Source: Mycobacterium attenuatum (lineage in GTDB: Bacteria > Actinomycetota > Actinomycetes > Mycobacteriales > Mycobacteriaceae). From it: a stretch of 64,000 bases of DNA. Under the pieces are notes generated by a model that made no database searches, was not told where the DNA came from, and saw nothing but the letters and a program-made list of their open reading frames with translations. The first letter of the stretch is position 1; the number at the start of each line of letters is the position of its first letter. The translations under genes were made by a program, and so were the position numbers. Positions 17,227 to 26,118 of the stretch are shown here, one piece after another. Location: assembly GCF_900566085.1 (NCBI RefSeq), contig NZ_UPHT01000172.1, forward strand, positions 42,457 through 106,456. Direction: 5' to 3'.

Positions 17227-17293
17227 GCGGTCGTCGACCTGCGGTAGTGCGGGAGCCAAACGGCATCCCCACCGGAAAGGGGGGTGGACCGCG

Positions 17294-18007
17294 ATGGGTC
17301 ATCGCTGGTTAGCCGACAAGTCGCACCGGGCGCGCCGACTGGCAGCCGGCGTCGTGGTCGGCGCGGTTGCCGCGTTGAATCCGGCAACCCAGCTCCCGGC
17401 TGCGTCTGCTCAGCCATGCCCTGACGTCGAGGTGTTGTTCGCCCGTGGCACCGGCGAACCACCCGGAATCGGCAACATCGGAGCGTCTTTCGTCGAGGCG
17501 CTGCGCCCGCAGATCGGTTCCAGGTCACTTGGGGTCTATGCGATCAACTATCCGGCCAGCGGCGACTTTTCCAGCAGCGATTTCCCACTCACCGTCATCG
17601 ACGGGGTTCGTGACGCCAGTACACATATCGAATCCATGGCGGCCAACTGTCCCGGCACCCGCGAAATCCTGGGCGGATACTCCCAGGGCGCGGCCGTGGC
17701 CGGTTATGTGACCTCCGCTGCCGTGCCGCCCGGCGTCCCCGCGGCTGCGGTGCCCTCGCCGATGCCGGCTGAAATCGCCAATCACGTTGCCGCGATTACC
17801 CTTTTCGGAACACCCTCGGATCAGTTCTTAACCCAGTACGGTGCTCCGCCGATCACCATCGGGCCGTTGTATCGGCCCAAGACCATCGAGTTGTGCGCCA
17901 ACGGCGACGCCATTTGCGGCGGCGGCAACGATCCGATAGCGCACGTCTCATATGCGATGAACGGCATGACAACTCAAGGCGCCGATTTCGCGGCGCGTCA
18001 CCTCTAA
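17294..18007 (+). CDS. cut5: Secreted cutinase-like esterase (Cut5-like), intact
   Basis: A 237-aa exported serine esterase. The signal peptide ends near AASAQP. The mature protein starts CPDVEVLFARGTGEPPG, typical of mycobacterial cutinases. The nucleophile is in GYSQG, the aspartate in CANGDAICGGG and the histidine in PIAHVSY; the cysteines form the usual two disulfides. It hydrolyses esters of short to medium acyl chains or lipids outside the cell. In M. tuberculosis H37Rv the orthologue is split (Rv3724A/B); here the reading frame is complete. ATG 17294 lies after a G-rich Shine-Dalgarno tract. It is followed by the Rv3725-like gene. Confidence 0.93.
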   Translation: MGHRWLADKSHRARRLAAGVVVGAVAALNPATQLPAASAQPCPDVEVLFARGTGEPPGIGNIGASFVEALRPQIGSRSLGVYAINYPASGDFSSSDFPLTVIDGVRDASTHIESMAANCPGTREILGGYSQGAAVAGYVTSAAVPPGVPAAAVPSPMPAEIANHVAAITLFGTPSDQFLTQYGAPPITIGPLYRPKTIELCANGDAICGGGNDPIAHVSYAMNGMTTQGADFAARHL

Positions 18008-18064
18008 AAAAGACTAGGGCCGCCCCGACCGCACATCAGCCCGCCCACCGTGCAGAATCGCACC

Positions 18065-19042
18065 ATGCATGTTCTGGTAACCGGAGGTACGGGGTTCGTC
18101 GGCGGCTGGACCGCCAAGGCCATTGCCGATGCCGGACATTCGGTCCGCTTCCTGGCCCGAAATCCGGCAAAGCTGCAGACAACCGTCGCCACATTGGGTG
18201 TCGACGTATCGGACTTCGTGGTCGCAGACATCCAGGACCGCGACTCCGTGCGTGAGGCGCTGACCGGATGCGACGCCGTCGTACACAGTGCCGCACTGGT
18301 CGCCACCGATCCGCGCCAGACTCCGCAGATGCTGAGCACCAACATGGAGGGTGCCCGCAATGTCCTCGGGCAGGCCGTCCAACTGGGGCTGGATCCCATC
18401 GTGCACGTATCCAGTTTCACAGCGCTCTTTCATCCCGCCTTGGAGACGCTGACCGCCGACCTGCCGGTCGTGGGTGGCACCGACGGCTACGGAACCTCCA
18501 AAGCGCAGGTCGAAATCTATGCCCGCGGCCTCCAGGACGCTGGCGCGCCGGTCAACATCACCTACCCGGGCATGGTTCTGGGGCCGCCCGTCGGCGACCA
18601 ATTCGGTGAGGCCGGCGAGGGAGTCAAAGCGGCGCTGCAGATGCACACCATTCCGGGCCGGCGGGCGGCGTGGCTGGTGATCGACGTCCGCGATGTGGCC
18701 GCGGTGCATGCCGCACTGCTGGAACCGGGGCGTGGGCCCCGTCGCTACATGGCGGGCGGACACCGGATTCCGGTGACGGAGTTGGCCGAGATGCTCGGCC
18801 AGGTGGCCGAGACTCCGATGATGAGCGTCCCGATTCCCGACACCGTGTTGCGCGTCGCGGGGACACTGCTGGACTTGGCCGGTCCGTACCTGCCGTTCGA
18901 CAACCCGTTCACCGCCGCCGGGATGCAGTACTACACCCAGATGCCGGAGTCCGACGACTCCCCCTCCGAACACGAACTCGGCATCACCTATCGCGATCCA
19001 CGCACGACATTGGCCGATACGGTCGCCGCCCTGCGGGCTTAG
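18065..19042 (+). CDS. NAD-dependent epimerase/dehydratase (Rv3725-like)
   Basis: A 325-aa extended short-chain dehydrogenase. The N-terminal GGTGFVGG is the NAD(P)-binding motif (residues 7-14). AALVATDP and the active-site Tyr/Lys in YGTSKAQ (about residues 139-145) are present, and YPGMVLGPPVGDQ follows. The C-terminus has a substrate domain with some hydrophobic character. It is probably a sterol/sugar-like or dihydroflavonol-reductase-like oxidoreductase; the substrate is unknown. It follows the cutinase gene in the order seen in M. tuberculosis. Confidence 0.88.
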   Translation: MHVLVTGGTGFVGGWTAKAIADAGHSVRFLARNPAKLQTTVATLGVDVSDFVVADIQDRDSVREALTGCDAVVHSAALVATDPRQTPQMLSTNMEGARNVLGQAVQLGLDPIVHVSSFTALFHPALETLTADLPVVGGTDGYGTSKAQVEIYARGLQDAGAPVNITYPGMVLGPPVGDQFGEAGEGVKAALQMHTIPGRRAAWLVIDVRDVAAVHAALLEPGRGPRRYMAGGHRIPVTELAEMLGQVAETPMMSVPIPDTVLRVAGTLLDLAGPYLPFDNPFTAAGMQYYTQMPESDDSPSEHELGITYRDPRTTLADTVAALRA

Positions 19043-19064
19043 CGGCTTGCAGCGAGATTGTCTT

Positions 19065-19217
19065 CTAACCGCCAGGGGGGTCTGCGTCTTCCCCCTCGGG
19101 GGGCGGGGTAGGCGAATTCTTCAGCCACGTGCGTAGCCGGAGAAGTTCGTTGATCACGATGCCGAGGCCTACCAGCGCCAGCACCGTCACCACAATCGCG
19201 GTGGTCACGTAGTCCAT
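19065..19217 (-). CDS. Small single-pass membrane protein
   Basis: A 50-aa protein, MDYVTTAIVVTVLAL..., with one transmembrane helix of about 20 residues. A short basic segment (LRLRTWLK) and a Pro/Glu/Asp-rich tail follow. The frame extends upstream to 19313, but that part is Pro/Arg-rich and looks non-coding. There is no clear ribosome site. Function unknown. Confidence 0.45.
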   Translation of the reverse strand: MDYVTTAIVVTVLALVGLGIVINELLRLRTWLKNSPTPPPEGEDADPPGG

Positions 19218-19341
19218 GGTGACAGGCGGGCCATTGGCCGCGGGTGTGTCCCGTCGCTGAACGGCATCCGTAGCGGGAACACCCCGGCTAAGGTCAGCCT
19301 CACCGGCGCCCATAGCCGGCCCACGAACAAAGGGGTGCGAG

Positions 19342-19653
19342 GTGTCGATCAGCGGCCGATACCCACGTCTGCGGGAACAGCTTCGCCGGGCCGTTCTCGA
19401 GGCCCCGGCCGATACGGATCCGGCCCTTCGACGGGCCGCCTACCACGGCGATGACCTGCCCGAGCCGTTGGCGGCGTATGCGGGCAAGCTGCGCCGGCAT
19501 GCCTACCGCGTGCTGGACAGCGACGTCGAGCGGATGCGCGAAGCAGGCTATTCCGAGGAGCAGATATTCGAGGTCACCATCGCCACATCGCTCGGCGCGG
19601 GTGACAGCCGCCTGCGCGCAGGTGTGTCCGCCCTCAACGAGGCGTTGCGGTGA
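19342..19653 (+). CDS. Small carboxymuconolactone-decarboxylase/AhpD-like helical protein
   Basis: A 103-aa helical protein starting at GTG 19342, after AAAGGGG. It ends RLRAGVSALNEALR, and SEEQIFEVTIATSLGAGDSRL matches the C-terminal helix pattern of AhpD-like proteins (EEEIFELTIAAA...GAG). It has no CxxC of its own. Its stop overlaps the next start (GTGA at 19650-19653), and the next gene encodes a CxxC-containing AhpD-like protein, so the two probably form a hetero-oligomer. Confidence 0.72.
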   Translation: MSISGRYPRLREQLRRAVLEAPADTDPALRRAAYHGDDLPEPLAAYAGKLRRHAYRVLDSDVERMREAGYSEEQIFEVTIATSLGAGDSRLRAGVSALNEALR

Positions 19654-20228
19654 GGCTGCACAGCGTCGCGCGCGGCAGCTTTGCCACCCGTCTGGTGTTC
19701 GCGCTGTTGCAGACCGTGACCGGCCGCGACGTACCCGACATCATCAAGATGCGCTATTACCGACCGCGCTTCTTCGGCAAGCCGTTCTTCGCACTGGCAC
19801 AGGCGCTGATGCGGGGCACGTCACCGTGGACCGTCGGAGAGCGCGAGCTCTTCGCGGCCTTTGTCTCGGAGCAAAACCGTTGCCAATTCTGTGCCACCAC
19901 TCACGAAGCGGTCGCTTCGGCTGTCCTCGAACCCGCCACAACCGTTGCGGTGCTACGCAATTGGCGTACCGCTGCAATCGACGACCGGGTACGGGCGACC
20001 CTGGGCCTGCTGGAAAAGCTAACCCGCACGCCCGACGACGTGGGAGAGCGCGATGTGCGCGCGGTCCTTGACGCCGGGGTCGGTCCCGAGGCTATCCGCG
20101 ATGCGATCGAGATCTGTGCGTTGTTCAACACGATCAATCGGGTCGCCGACGGTCTCGACTTCGCGCTACCGACAGCCTCCGGCCGTATTTTCAACGCTCG
20201 CGTGCTGCTCAGGGTTGGCTACCGCTGA
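19650..20228 (+). CDS. AhpD-like/carboxymuconolactone decarboxylase family protein
   Basis: A 192-aa all-helical protein. The redox motif CQFCATTH (about residue 79) matches the CxxCxxxH active site of AhpD-type peroxidases, and RVATLGLLEKLTR-like and IRDAIEICALFNTINRVADG helices complete the fold. It may reduce peroxides through the CxxC pair or act in an alkylhydroperoxide relay. It is coupled by a GTGA overlap to the smaller partner upstream. Confidence 0.83.
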   Translation: MRLHSVARGSFATRLVFALLQTVTGRDVPDIIKMRYYRPRFFGKPFFALAQALMRGTSPWTVGERELFAAFVSEQNRCQFCATTHEAVASAVLEPATTVAVLRNWRTAAIDDRVRATLGLLEKLTRTPDDVGERDVRAVLDAGVGPEAIRDAIEICALFNTINRVADGLDFALPTASGRIFNARVLLRVGYR

Positions 20229-20474
20229 GCCAACTCGCTGTTCTTGTTTCACCGCGGCCGCGGCAGAGCCGACGAGTCTAGGCGAATACGGTTGCGGCAC
20301 AGGTAGTTACCACCCGATCCGGCCGAGCAACCAGCCGCGCAGTGACCGCGTGAGCCCGTGGCCGGACCGCCGGGACCCCGTCACGTCACCAAGGTTCGGC
20401 CGGGATCCCGACAGCCCCGTGCGGACAGGATCGCCACCCGGGTGACATGATCGGCGGTGCATCAAGGAGGCGCG

Positions 20475-21209
20475 ATGTCAGACCACCCCGCGAGTCCGCT
20501 CAGACATCTCGTGCAATCGCTGGGCGGCGCCCAGCGGGTCTCGGAGGCGCAGGTGCGGCACGCGGCCTGGGTGGCACGGTGCGTGGGCCGCGGAGCGTCG
20601 GCGCCACTGCACCCCAAAGACGTGTCGGCGCTGGCCGAAAGCCTGCAAGCCAAAGACTTTTCTCCGGGAACCGTCGTCTTTCTGGCTGACCGCGCCGCCA
20701 GCGGGGTGTGCATTGTGCGGCAGGGCCGGATCGAGCTCGCGGTCGGCTCCGGGCGGCGGCGGGTGGTGGTCGATGTGCTCCGGCCAGGCGATGTCGACGG
20801 CGACATCCCGCTGCTTCTCGACATGCCACCGCCCTACACCGCAAGGGCGCTCACCGATTCCAGCTGCCTGTTTCTGGATCGGCAGGCGTTCGATCGGTTA
20901 CTCGCCACGCACCCGGCGATTTCGCGGCGTTGGCTGTCGAGCGTGGCGCAGCGGGTGTCGACCAGTCAGGCGAGGCTGATCGGGTTGCTTGGCCGGCCCC
21001 TGTCCGCGCAACTGGCGCAGCTGCTGCTCGATGAGGCTGTTGAGGGCCGCGTCGAGCTGGCGCAGCGCACGATCGCGGCCATGCTGGGGGTTCAGCGTCC
21101 GTCAATCAACAAGGTGATCAAGGACTTTGAACGTGACCAGCTGATCCGGGTCGGTTATGCCGTCATCGAGATCCTCGACGAGGGTGAGTTGCGGGCTCGC
21201 GCGCAATGA
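20475..21209 (+). CDS. Crp/Fnr-family transcriptional regulator
   Basis: A 244-aa regulator. A cyclic-nucleotide-binding-like beta barrel spans about residues 55-150 (GTVVFLADRAASGVCIVRQGRIEL; VLRPGDVDGDIPLLLDMPPPYTARALTDS). A Crp-type helix-turn-helix follows at about residues 190-230 (LAQRTIAAMLGVQRPSINKVIKDFE). The glutamate and arginine normally contacting the cAMP ribose-phosphate are not in place, so the ligand may differ. ATG 20475 lies 4 nt after AAGGAGG, a strong site. Its targets cannot be told from sequence; the AhpD-like pair upstream and the HAD downstream are candidates. Confidence 0.9.
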   Translation: MSDHPASPLRHLVQSLGGAQRVSEAQVRHAAWVARCVGRGASAPLHPKDVSALAESLQAKDFSPGTVVFLADRAASGVCIVRQGRIELAVGSGRRRVVVDVLRPGDVDGDIPLLLDMPPPYTARALTDSSCLFLDRQAFDRLLATHPAISRRWLSSVAQRVSTSQARLIGLLGRPLSAQLAQLLLDEAVEGRVELAQRTIAAMLGVQRPSINKVIKDFERDQLIRVGYAVIEILDEGELRARAQ

Positions 21210-21500
21210 CTTTCGTATCCGGGCTGCCGAGTTGTCCGCTGGCGTCCGCAGCCGTCATCGAGTGTCTTGCTCGTCGCATTGGTATGGCCGCGTCCGGATT
21301 GGGTATCCATCGGCTGTCATGAAGGAGCAACTCGCATGGGCGAAGCCGCCGTCCCGCAGCCGCCGAGCACCGCTTTACCGCCGTGACCCCTGACTTCGCC
21401 GGGCAGCCGCCGGCCGTCGCTCAAGTGTTGGCCGGCGCAAGATGCCCCGGCGTCAGAACCGTAAGTTAGGGCGTTCGTCGCTTCTGGGGAAGGTGAGGCA
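21210..21500. other. 291-bp intergenic stretch with a tiny ORF
   Basis: Between the Crp-type regulator and the HAD gene I see no full gene. AAGGAGC precedes ATG 21336, which opens only a 16-codon ORF (MGEAAVPQPPSTALPP). Allowing one frameshift, the downstream sequence reads on as an open Pro/Ala-rich segment, so this could be the decayed 5' end of another gene. Confidence 0.3.
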
Positions 21501-22175
21501 TTGAACATCGCGCATCGGCCGAAAACGGTGGTGTTCGACGTCGTCGAGACGCTGATGTCGCTGGCACCGTTGCAATCCCGCTTCGCCGACGTCGGACTGA
21601 CCGATGCGCTGGCCGAACGCTGGTTTGATCGGTTGCTGCGCGACGGGATCGCGTTGACGGCGGCGGGCGACTACCAGCCGTTCCCAGTGGTTGCCGCTGC
21701 GGCGCTGCGTACGCTGGCCCGAGGTGAGCTCGACGACGACGCTGCGGCTTACGTCATGGCAGGCTTCGGCGAACTGCCCGCTCATGCCGACGCCGAACCC
21801 GCTATGCAAACCCTTGCCGACGCCGGAATCTCGATGGCTTGCCTGAGTAATGGCACCGCCGAGGCCACCACGGACTTCCTGGTCCGCACCAACCTCCGGC
21901 GCTACGTCGATCAGGTCATCAGCGTGGCCGAGGTAAGCAGCTGGAAACCCGCGTCGCTGGTCTACACCCACGCTGCCCGCGCGATTGGTCGGGCAGCCGA
22001 CGAACTTGCCCTGGTCGCAGTACACGCCTTCGACTGCCACGGCGCCAAGCGCGCCGGCTGGACCACTGGGTGGGCCAGCCGCACCGATGGCCACTATGCC
22101 GAGATCTTCGCCCCTGCCGACGTCGTCGGCGCCGACCTCGTCGATGTCGTTACCCGGCTGCTGACACCGGCCTGA
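21501..22175 (+). CDS. HAD-superfamily hydrolase, 2-haloacid dehalogenase type
   Basis: A 224-aa hydrolase of the L-2-haloacid dehalogenase group. Motif I VVFDVVETL has the nucleophilic aspartate. Motif II is CLSNGT, motif III is the lysine in SSWKPASLVY and motif IV is HAFDCHGAKRAG. It may remove halide from 2-haloacids or act as a phosphatase; the single aspartate in motif I favours the dehalogenase type. Start is TTG 21501 behind GAAGGTGAGG. Confidence 0.85.
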   Translation: MNIAHRPKTVVFDVVETLMSLAPLQSRFADVGLTDALAERWFDRLLRDGIALTAAGDYQPFPVVAAAALRTLARGELDDDAAAYVMAGFGELPAHADAEPAMQTLADAGISMACLSNGTAEATTDFLVRTNLRRYVDQVISVAEVSSWKPASLVYTHAARAIGRAADELALVAVHAFDCHGAKRAGWTTGWASRTDGHYAEIFAPADVVGADLVDVVTRLLTPA

Positions 22176-22316
22176 CATTGCTTTGGTCTTGGTCGTCGCC
22201 AGGCGGAGAGTATGCACCCCCGGCGAATTCAGGTCCATCGCCGCCTATCCACGCGGTACCACTGTTGTGCGGTCGCGACGCCGGTCGCACCGGATAACAA
22301 TTGTTGAAAACGGTGG

Positions 22317-22345
22317 TTGTTTTCCGAAAGCGTGATTTATATATA
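22317..22345 (+). promoter_or_regulatory. Possible promoter of the MPT63-like gene
   Basis: TTGTTT (22317-22322) and TATATA (22340-22345) are separated by 17 bp in an AT-rich stretch unusual for this GC-rich window. A strong AAGGAGA ribosome site stands before ATG 22380. Strong expression would suit an abundant secreted antigen. Confidence 0.4.
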
Positions 22346-22379
22346 GACCGTTGTCGCCCCAACAACCAAGGAGAACACC

Positions 22380-22859
22380 ATGAAAATTACCACGCTGATA
22401 CAGGCGGCAGCCGCAACCATGGTCGTGGCAACTGCCGGTGTGAGCAGTGCGCCGACTGCGGCAGCCGCCTATCCTGTGGTTGGCAAACTCGGCAGCGAAC
22501 TAACAATGACAGACACCGTCGGTCAGGTCGCTCTCAGCTGGAAGGTCAGCAACCTCCAGCCCAGCAACGATGAAACGCCGGGCTATCAGGCGACCGGCAA
22601 GCTTTGGGAGGCGACAGCGACCGTTAAGGCCATTCGGGGCAGCGTCACTCCGGCCATTTCGCAGTTCAATGCCGTCGCCCCCGACCAAGCCGCCTACCGA
22701 GTTCTGTGGTTTGTCTCTTCGCCTTCCAACATCAGCGGAGCCACCATTCCCGAAGGCGCACAATCGACCGGCAAAATCCACTTCGACGTCACCGGCCCGT
22801 CGCCCACCACCGTGACGATGAACAACGGGATGGAAGACCTCATGATTTGGGGGCCATAA
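22380..22859 (+). CDS. MPT63/MPB63-family secreted antigen
   Basis: A 159-aa secreted protein. A classical signal peptide ends at about residue 29 (AAAA-YPVVGKL). The mature part carries the MPT63 signature GKLGSELTMTDTVGQV, then LWEATATVKAIRGSVTP, and ends TGPSPTTVTMNNGMEDLMIW, very close to M. tuberculosis MPT63 (Rv1926c) as I recall it. MPT63 is an immunoglobulin-like beta-sandwich protein of unknown biochemical function, abundant in culture filtrate. The genomic position differs from that of Rv1926c, so this is probably a paralogue. Confidence 0.93.
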   Translation: MKITTLIQAAAATMVVATAGVSSAPTAAAAYPVVGKLGSELTMTDTVGQVALSWKVSNLQPSNDETPGYQATGKLWEATATVKAIRGSVTPAISQFNAVAPDQAAYRVLWFVSSPSNISGATIPEGAQSTGKIHFDVTGPSPTTVTMNNGMEDLMIWGP

Positions 22860-22867
22860 AGCTGCCG

Positions 22868-23605
22868 TTAGCCATGCTCTTCGGCAGCGGGTTCAGGCGG
22901 CGCTGAGGGCCCGGGCGGCTCGAGGCTGACCATCGGCGGCAGGGGCAGCGGGGTCGGCGGCAAGCCGCCCCCGTAGGAGGCCTGCCGCACGCCGACCACC
23001 AGCGTCAACACGTAGGTAGGCGGGGTGTCCGGCGGAAAGCCCAGCACTCGGACGTCCTCTGGGATCGGGTCGGGCCGCAGGCAGATTGTGGCCAAACCCC
23101 GTCCCGCCCAATAATCGTCGGAGGGTCCGGGCACCAGGTGGTAGTCGAAGATCGTGATGGTCGAGCTGCCGTCCACCCGTTTGTCGAAGGGTATGTACAC
23201 GCCGGGCAGTTCATACGGGTTCGCCGACTCCCGGTAGCGGTTCTGATTGGGAACGGTGTGCTGACCTTCGAGTTCCACCGCCACCCGTTGATGCCGCGGC
23301 GGACCATCCGGGTACCACGATCCGCTGATTTCCGCCCAGTCCCACCCCGGGCTCGGCTGACAGTCCGGTTCGCCATAGGGAATCCAATGGATCGGGTCGC
23401 TGGGAAGTTGCACTTCGAGCAGCGCGCCCTTGGGGACCAGCTGTGGCACCCAGGTGCGGTTCCACCAACTCAGATTGTCCCGATGCTGCTGGTTGAAGGT
23501 ATAACGACCTTCGCTTTCCATAGGTTGCATCGAAGGGTCAGCGGTTGCCAGGCCGACGGCCGACAAAGTCGAGAGCACAACTGCGACAACAATTGGGCGG
23601 CGCAT
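22868..23605 (-). CDS. Secreted hypothetical protein linked to the multicopper oxidase
   Basis: A 245-aa protein. A signal peptide (RRPIVVAVVLSTLSAVGLATA) leads into a Trp/Pro-rich domain (LSWWNRTWVPQLVPKGALLEVQLPSD; GWDWAEISGSWYPDG) and a Pro-rich tail. Two cysteines (DCQP and ICLRP) could pair. I do not recognise the family. ATG 23605 lies 2 bp after the stop of the multicopper oxidase, and GGAG is placed 5 nt upstream, so the two form an operon. Binding of the same substrate or metal outside the cytoplasm is inferred. Confidence 0.72.
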   Translation of the reverse strand: MRRPIVVAVVLSTLSAVGLATADPSMQPMESEGRYTFNQQHRDNLSWWNRTWVPQLVPKGALLEVQLPSDPIHWIPYGEPDCQPSPGWDWAEISGSWYPDGPPRHQRVAVELEGQHTVPNQNRYRESANPYELPGVYIPFDKRVDGSSTITIFDYHLVPGPSDDYWAGRGLATICLRPDPIPEDVRVLGFPPDTPPTYVLTLVVGVRQASYGGGLPPTPLPLPPMVSLEPPGPSAPPEPAAEEHG

Positions 23606-23607
23606 GG

Positions 23608-25275
23608 TCACTCCATCGCATGCTGTCCGGGCGGATCGATCATGAGTAGGCCCATCATCCCTCTGTCTTCGTGCGGCAGGATGTGGCAGTGATACACGGT
23701 CATGCCGGTCACGTCGGGGCGGAAGTACATGCGCAGTGTGTACCGGCCGAACGGGGGTAGCCGGAAGGTGTCCCACCACACATCCGGTTCCGTCTGCCAG
23801 CTGGTGTCGCCGGGCGGAATTCCGTGGATGTCGACGACCTGAAACGGGTTGACATGGATATGAATCGGATGCTGAAAGACGTCCTCATTGATCAGCGTCC
23901 ACTCTTCGATGGTGCCCGCCTCGACCTCGGTGTCGACCCGCTCGTGATCGAATTCCTTTCCGTCGATCAGGAATTGCACTCCCATGCCGGTCCGGCCGGT
24001 GATGTCTCCGGAGAACACCATGGTGCGGCGCCGGGCGATCGGCAGGTTCGGCATCTGCGGCGGATCCACCAGAGTCGTCGGCATCCGGCTGTTGACCTTG
24101 TTCCCGTTGACCACCAAGGTGCCCAGCGGCATTGACGGGCGTGGCCCGCCCGGATGGCCTTGGTCGTAGGCTGCGGCGTAGATCCGGTACCTGCCCGGCT
24201 CGCGCCCTTTGATGATGAACTCCGCGCGGTTGCCGGCCGCCAGCATGATGTTCGCTCGTGGTCTCGGGGCTCGGTAAGGCGTTCCGTCCGTGGCGATTTG
24301 GTGCAAAGTGTGACCCTCGACGTGCAGCCAGATCGACCGATGCGGACACGCGTTGAGAAACCGCCAGCGCTGCGCCTCGCCCGGTTTGATGCTGATGTCG
24401 GGCAGCAACTGACCATTGAGCGGGTAGTACATCGACGACGGCACCGCAGGAATCGATTCGAACGGCGCGTGGCCCGCCATGGGAACCACGACGGCGAACG
24501 GCACCTCGGCGCTGTCATCGGCGATCCACATCTCGTTGACGACGATGGTTCGCTCTCGCATTTCGGCAATCTCGGGTATCGCGTCGATGTCACCCTCGAC
24601 GATGATGGGGCCCGACAGCCCGTTCCACAGTTGATGGGCGGTCGCCGTATGGAAATGGGGGTGGTACCAGTGCAGTCCGGTCGGCTGGTTGGCGGCGATG
24701 TTGTAGCTGTACTGGTGGTCTTGCAGCGGTCCCAGCTGAAGTCCCACGTTGTCCCCGGGGTCCTCCGGAGACACCTGTAGCCCATGGGTATGCAGGTTCG
24801 TGTCGACCAGCTCCTGCAAGATCGTCGCCCTGCGCTCCCACCTATTCCAGAAATCGTGCATGCAGGCACGGCGCGTGTCGAAACGCGGGTCGTTGGATTT
24901 GGAGGCGCAGTAGGGCACCATGAACACGTTGTTCGTGGGGATGCCCACCGGAACGATGCGGTTCTTGAGCAGAATTCGTAGGTTGTCTCCCCGCCGTATC
25001 CTCAGGATGGGTCCGGGAAACTGGCCGTTGTACGTCTCTAAAGTCAATTGACGACCACCCAGCTCCACCGGGTTGGTCACGACCTCCAGGGTGTAGTCCA
25101 AGACGCCGTTCTCGCTGGACACCTCGGGCAAATCGCGAAGCTCTTCGCCGCCGGCTCGCGCCGGACCGGCGCTCCTGATCACCCCAGCGCCGGCCGCGAC
25201 AGCCATCAGGGCCAGAAATGTCCTGCGGTCCAATGGATTTTGCCGCAGGCGACGCCGGAGGGATGCAGATTCCAT
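23608..25275 (-). CDS. Tat-exported multicopper oxidase
   Basis: A 555-aa three-cupredoxin-domain oxidase. The N-terminus has a twin-arginine motif (DRRTFLALMA) before the hydrophobic signal core. All type 1/2/3 copper motifs are present: LHTHG (about residue 160), HWYHPHFHTA (about 200), HPIHIHVNPF (about 455) and HCHILPHEDRGMM (about 530). It couples four one-electron oxidations to O2 reduction at the cell envelope, with Cu(I), Fe(II), Mn(II) or phenols as possible donors. A Met-rich insert as in CueO is not evident. It heads an operon with the secreted protein at 22868-23605. Confidence 0.92.
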   Translation of the reverse strand: MESASLRRRLRQNPLDRRTFLALMAVAAGAGVIRSAGPARAGGEELRDLPEVSSENGVLDYTLEVVTNPVELGGRQLTLETYNGQFPGPILRIRRGDNLRILLKNRIVPVGIPTNNVFMVPYCASKSNDPRFDTRRACMHDFWNRWERRATILQELVDTNLHTHGLQVSPEDPGDNVGLQLGPLQDHQYSYNIAANQPTGLHWYHPHFHTATAHQLWNGLSGPIIVEGDIDAIPEIAEMRERTIVVNEMWIADDSAEVPFAVVVPMAGHAPFESIPAVPSSMYYPLNGQLLPDISIKPGEAQRWRFLNACPHRSIWLHVEGHTLHQIATDGTPYRAPRPRANIMLAAGNRAEFIIKGREPGRYRIYAAAYDQGHPGGPRPSMPLGTLVVNGNKVNSRMPTTLVDPPQMPNLPIARRRTMVFSGDITGRTGMGVQFLIDGKEFDHERVDTEVEAGTIEEWTLINEDVFQHPIHIHVNPFQVVDIHGIPPGDTSWQTEPDVWWDTFRLPPFGRYTLRMYFRPDVTGMTVYHCHILPHEDRGMMGLLMIDPPGQHAME

Positions 25276-25513
25276 TGCGGATCCTTGTCGTCGTGGAAGT
25301 CCGCCGAGCCTAACCCACGAAAGCGGTGTGCAGAAGCCGTTCTTTTACATCGTTATCCGGGCCAGAAGCGGAATGGCAAGAGTGTTATCCACATGACTAT
25401 TGGGTTGAAAGAAGTCGCGCGCTCTAATAGCGGCCGGACTGCGTTCGCCGGGGCTGCGGCAACGCCCGAAAAACCTGGCCGACATGGCGCGCGGGAGCGT
25501 ATTGTCTGCCGTC

Positions 25514-26098
25514 ATGATCACCACCACGCGCAGCTGGGCGGTGATCGCCGCTGTCACGGTCGCCGCCATGGGCTGGCTGCTGACTCCCACGGCCGCACAG
25601 GCCGACCCACACAACCCGCACAACGTGACCTACATCGTCAAGGTGGACGCACCGATTTCCAGCGCCCGGGCGATCTACATGGTCAACGACACCTACACGG
25701 CCACGGCCCCGTTGAGCGCAACCGGCCGCGAATTCACCACCAACACCATGCTGGCCGATCCAGCGAAAGCTGGTATGCAAGTGAGCATCCCATCGCCGTA
25801 TTCGGGCAACGTGCACTGCGAGATCGACATCGACAACAACGTCGCCGCAATGGTGGACCAATACGTGACGTCGACGCCCGGATCTCCCGGCGACCCGGAT
25901 ACCTACGGGGTGGTCACCTGCGGGTCGTCTCCGCTACCCGTGCCGCAATGGTGGGCCAAGCTTTGTGATGCGTGGTGGTGCACCGATACCTCCCTTCCTG
26001 CGACCGCCCGCGACGAGGCCCGCACCGACGTGACCCGGGACTCCGATCCGGAGCGCAGTCCGACGTGGCCGCGCCGACCATACGAACCAGCGCTCTGA
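25514..26098 (+). CDS. Secreted hypothetical protein
   Basis: A 194-aa protein whose signal peptide ends at TAAQA-DPHNPHN. The mature region is strand-rich (NVTYIVKVDAPISSARAIYMVND) with cysteine pairs (VHCEI, VVTCG; KLCDAWWC) that suggest disulfides. The C-terminal ~35 residues are hydrophilic and acidic/basic mixed. Similar short secreted proteins are common in slow growers, but I cannot name a family. ATG 25514 starts MITTTRSW. Confidence 0.7.
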   Translation: MITTTRSWAVIAAVTVAAMGWLLTPTAAQADPHNPHNVTYIVKVDAPISSARAIYMVNDTYTATAPLSATGREFTTNTMLADPAKAGMQVSIPSPYSGNVHCEIDIDNNVAAMVDQYVTSTPGSPGDPDTYGVVTCGSSPLPVPQWWAKLCDAWWCTDTSLPATARDEARTDVTRDSDPERSPTWPRRPYEPAL

Positions 26099-26118
26099 GG
26101 CTGCCGGCCTTGCGGTGG

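Noticed and set aside
21501..22175. HAD as toxin of a module with the Crp regulator
   Set aside because: No antitoxin-like partner or tight coupling; an ordinary dehalogenase-type hydrolase is more likely.
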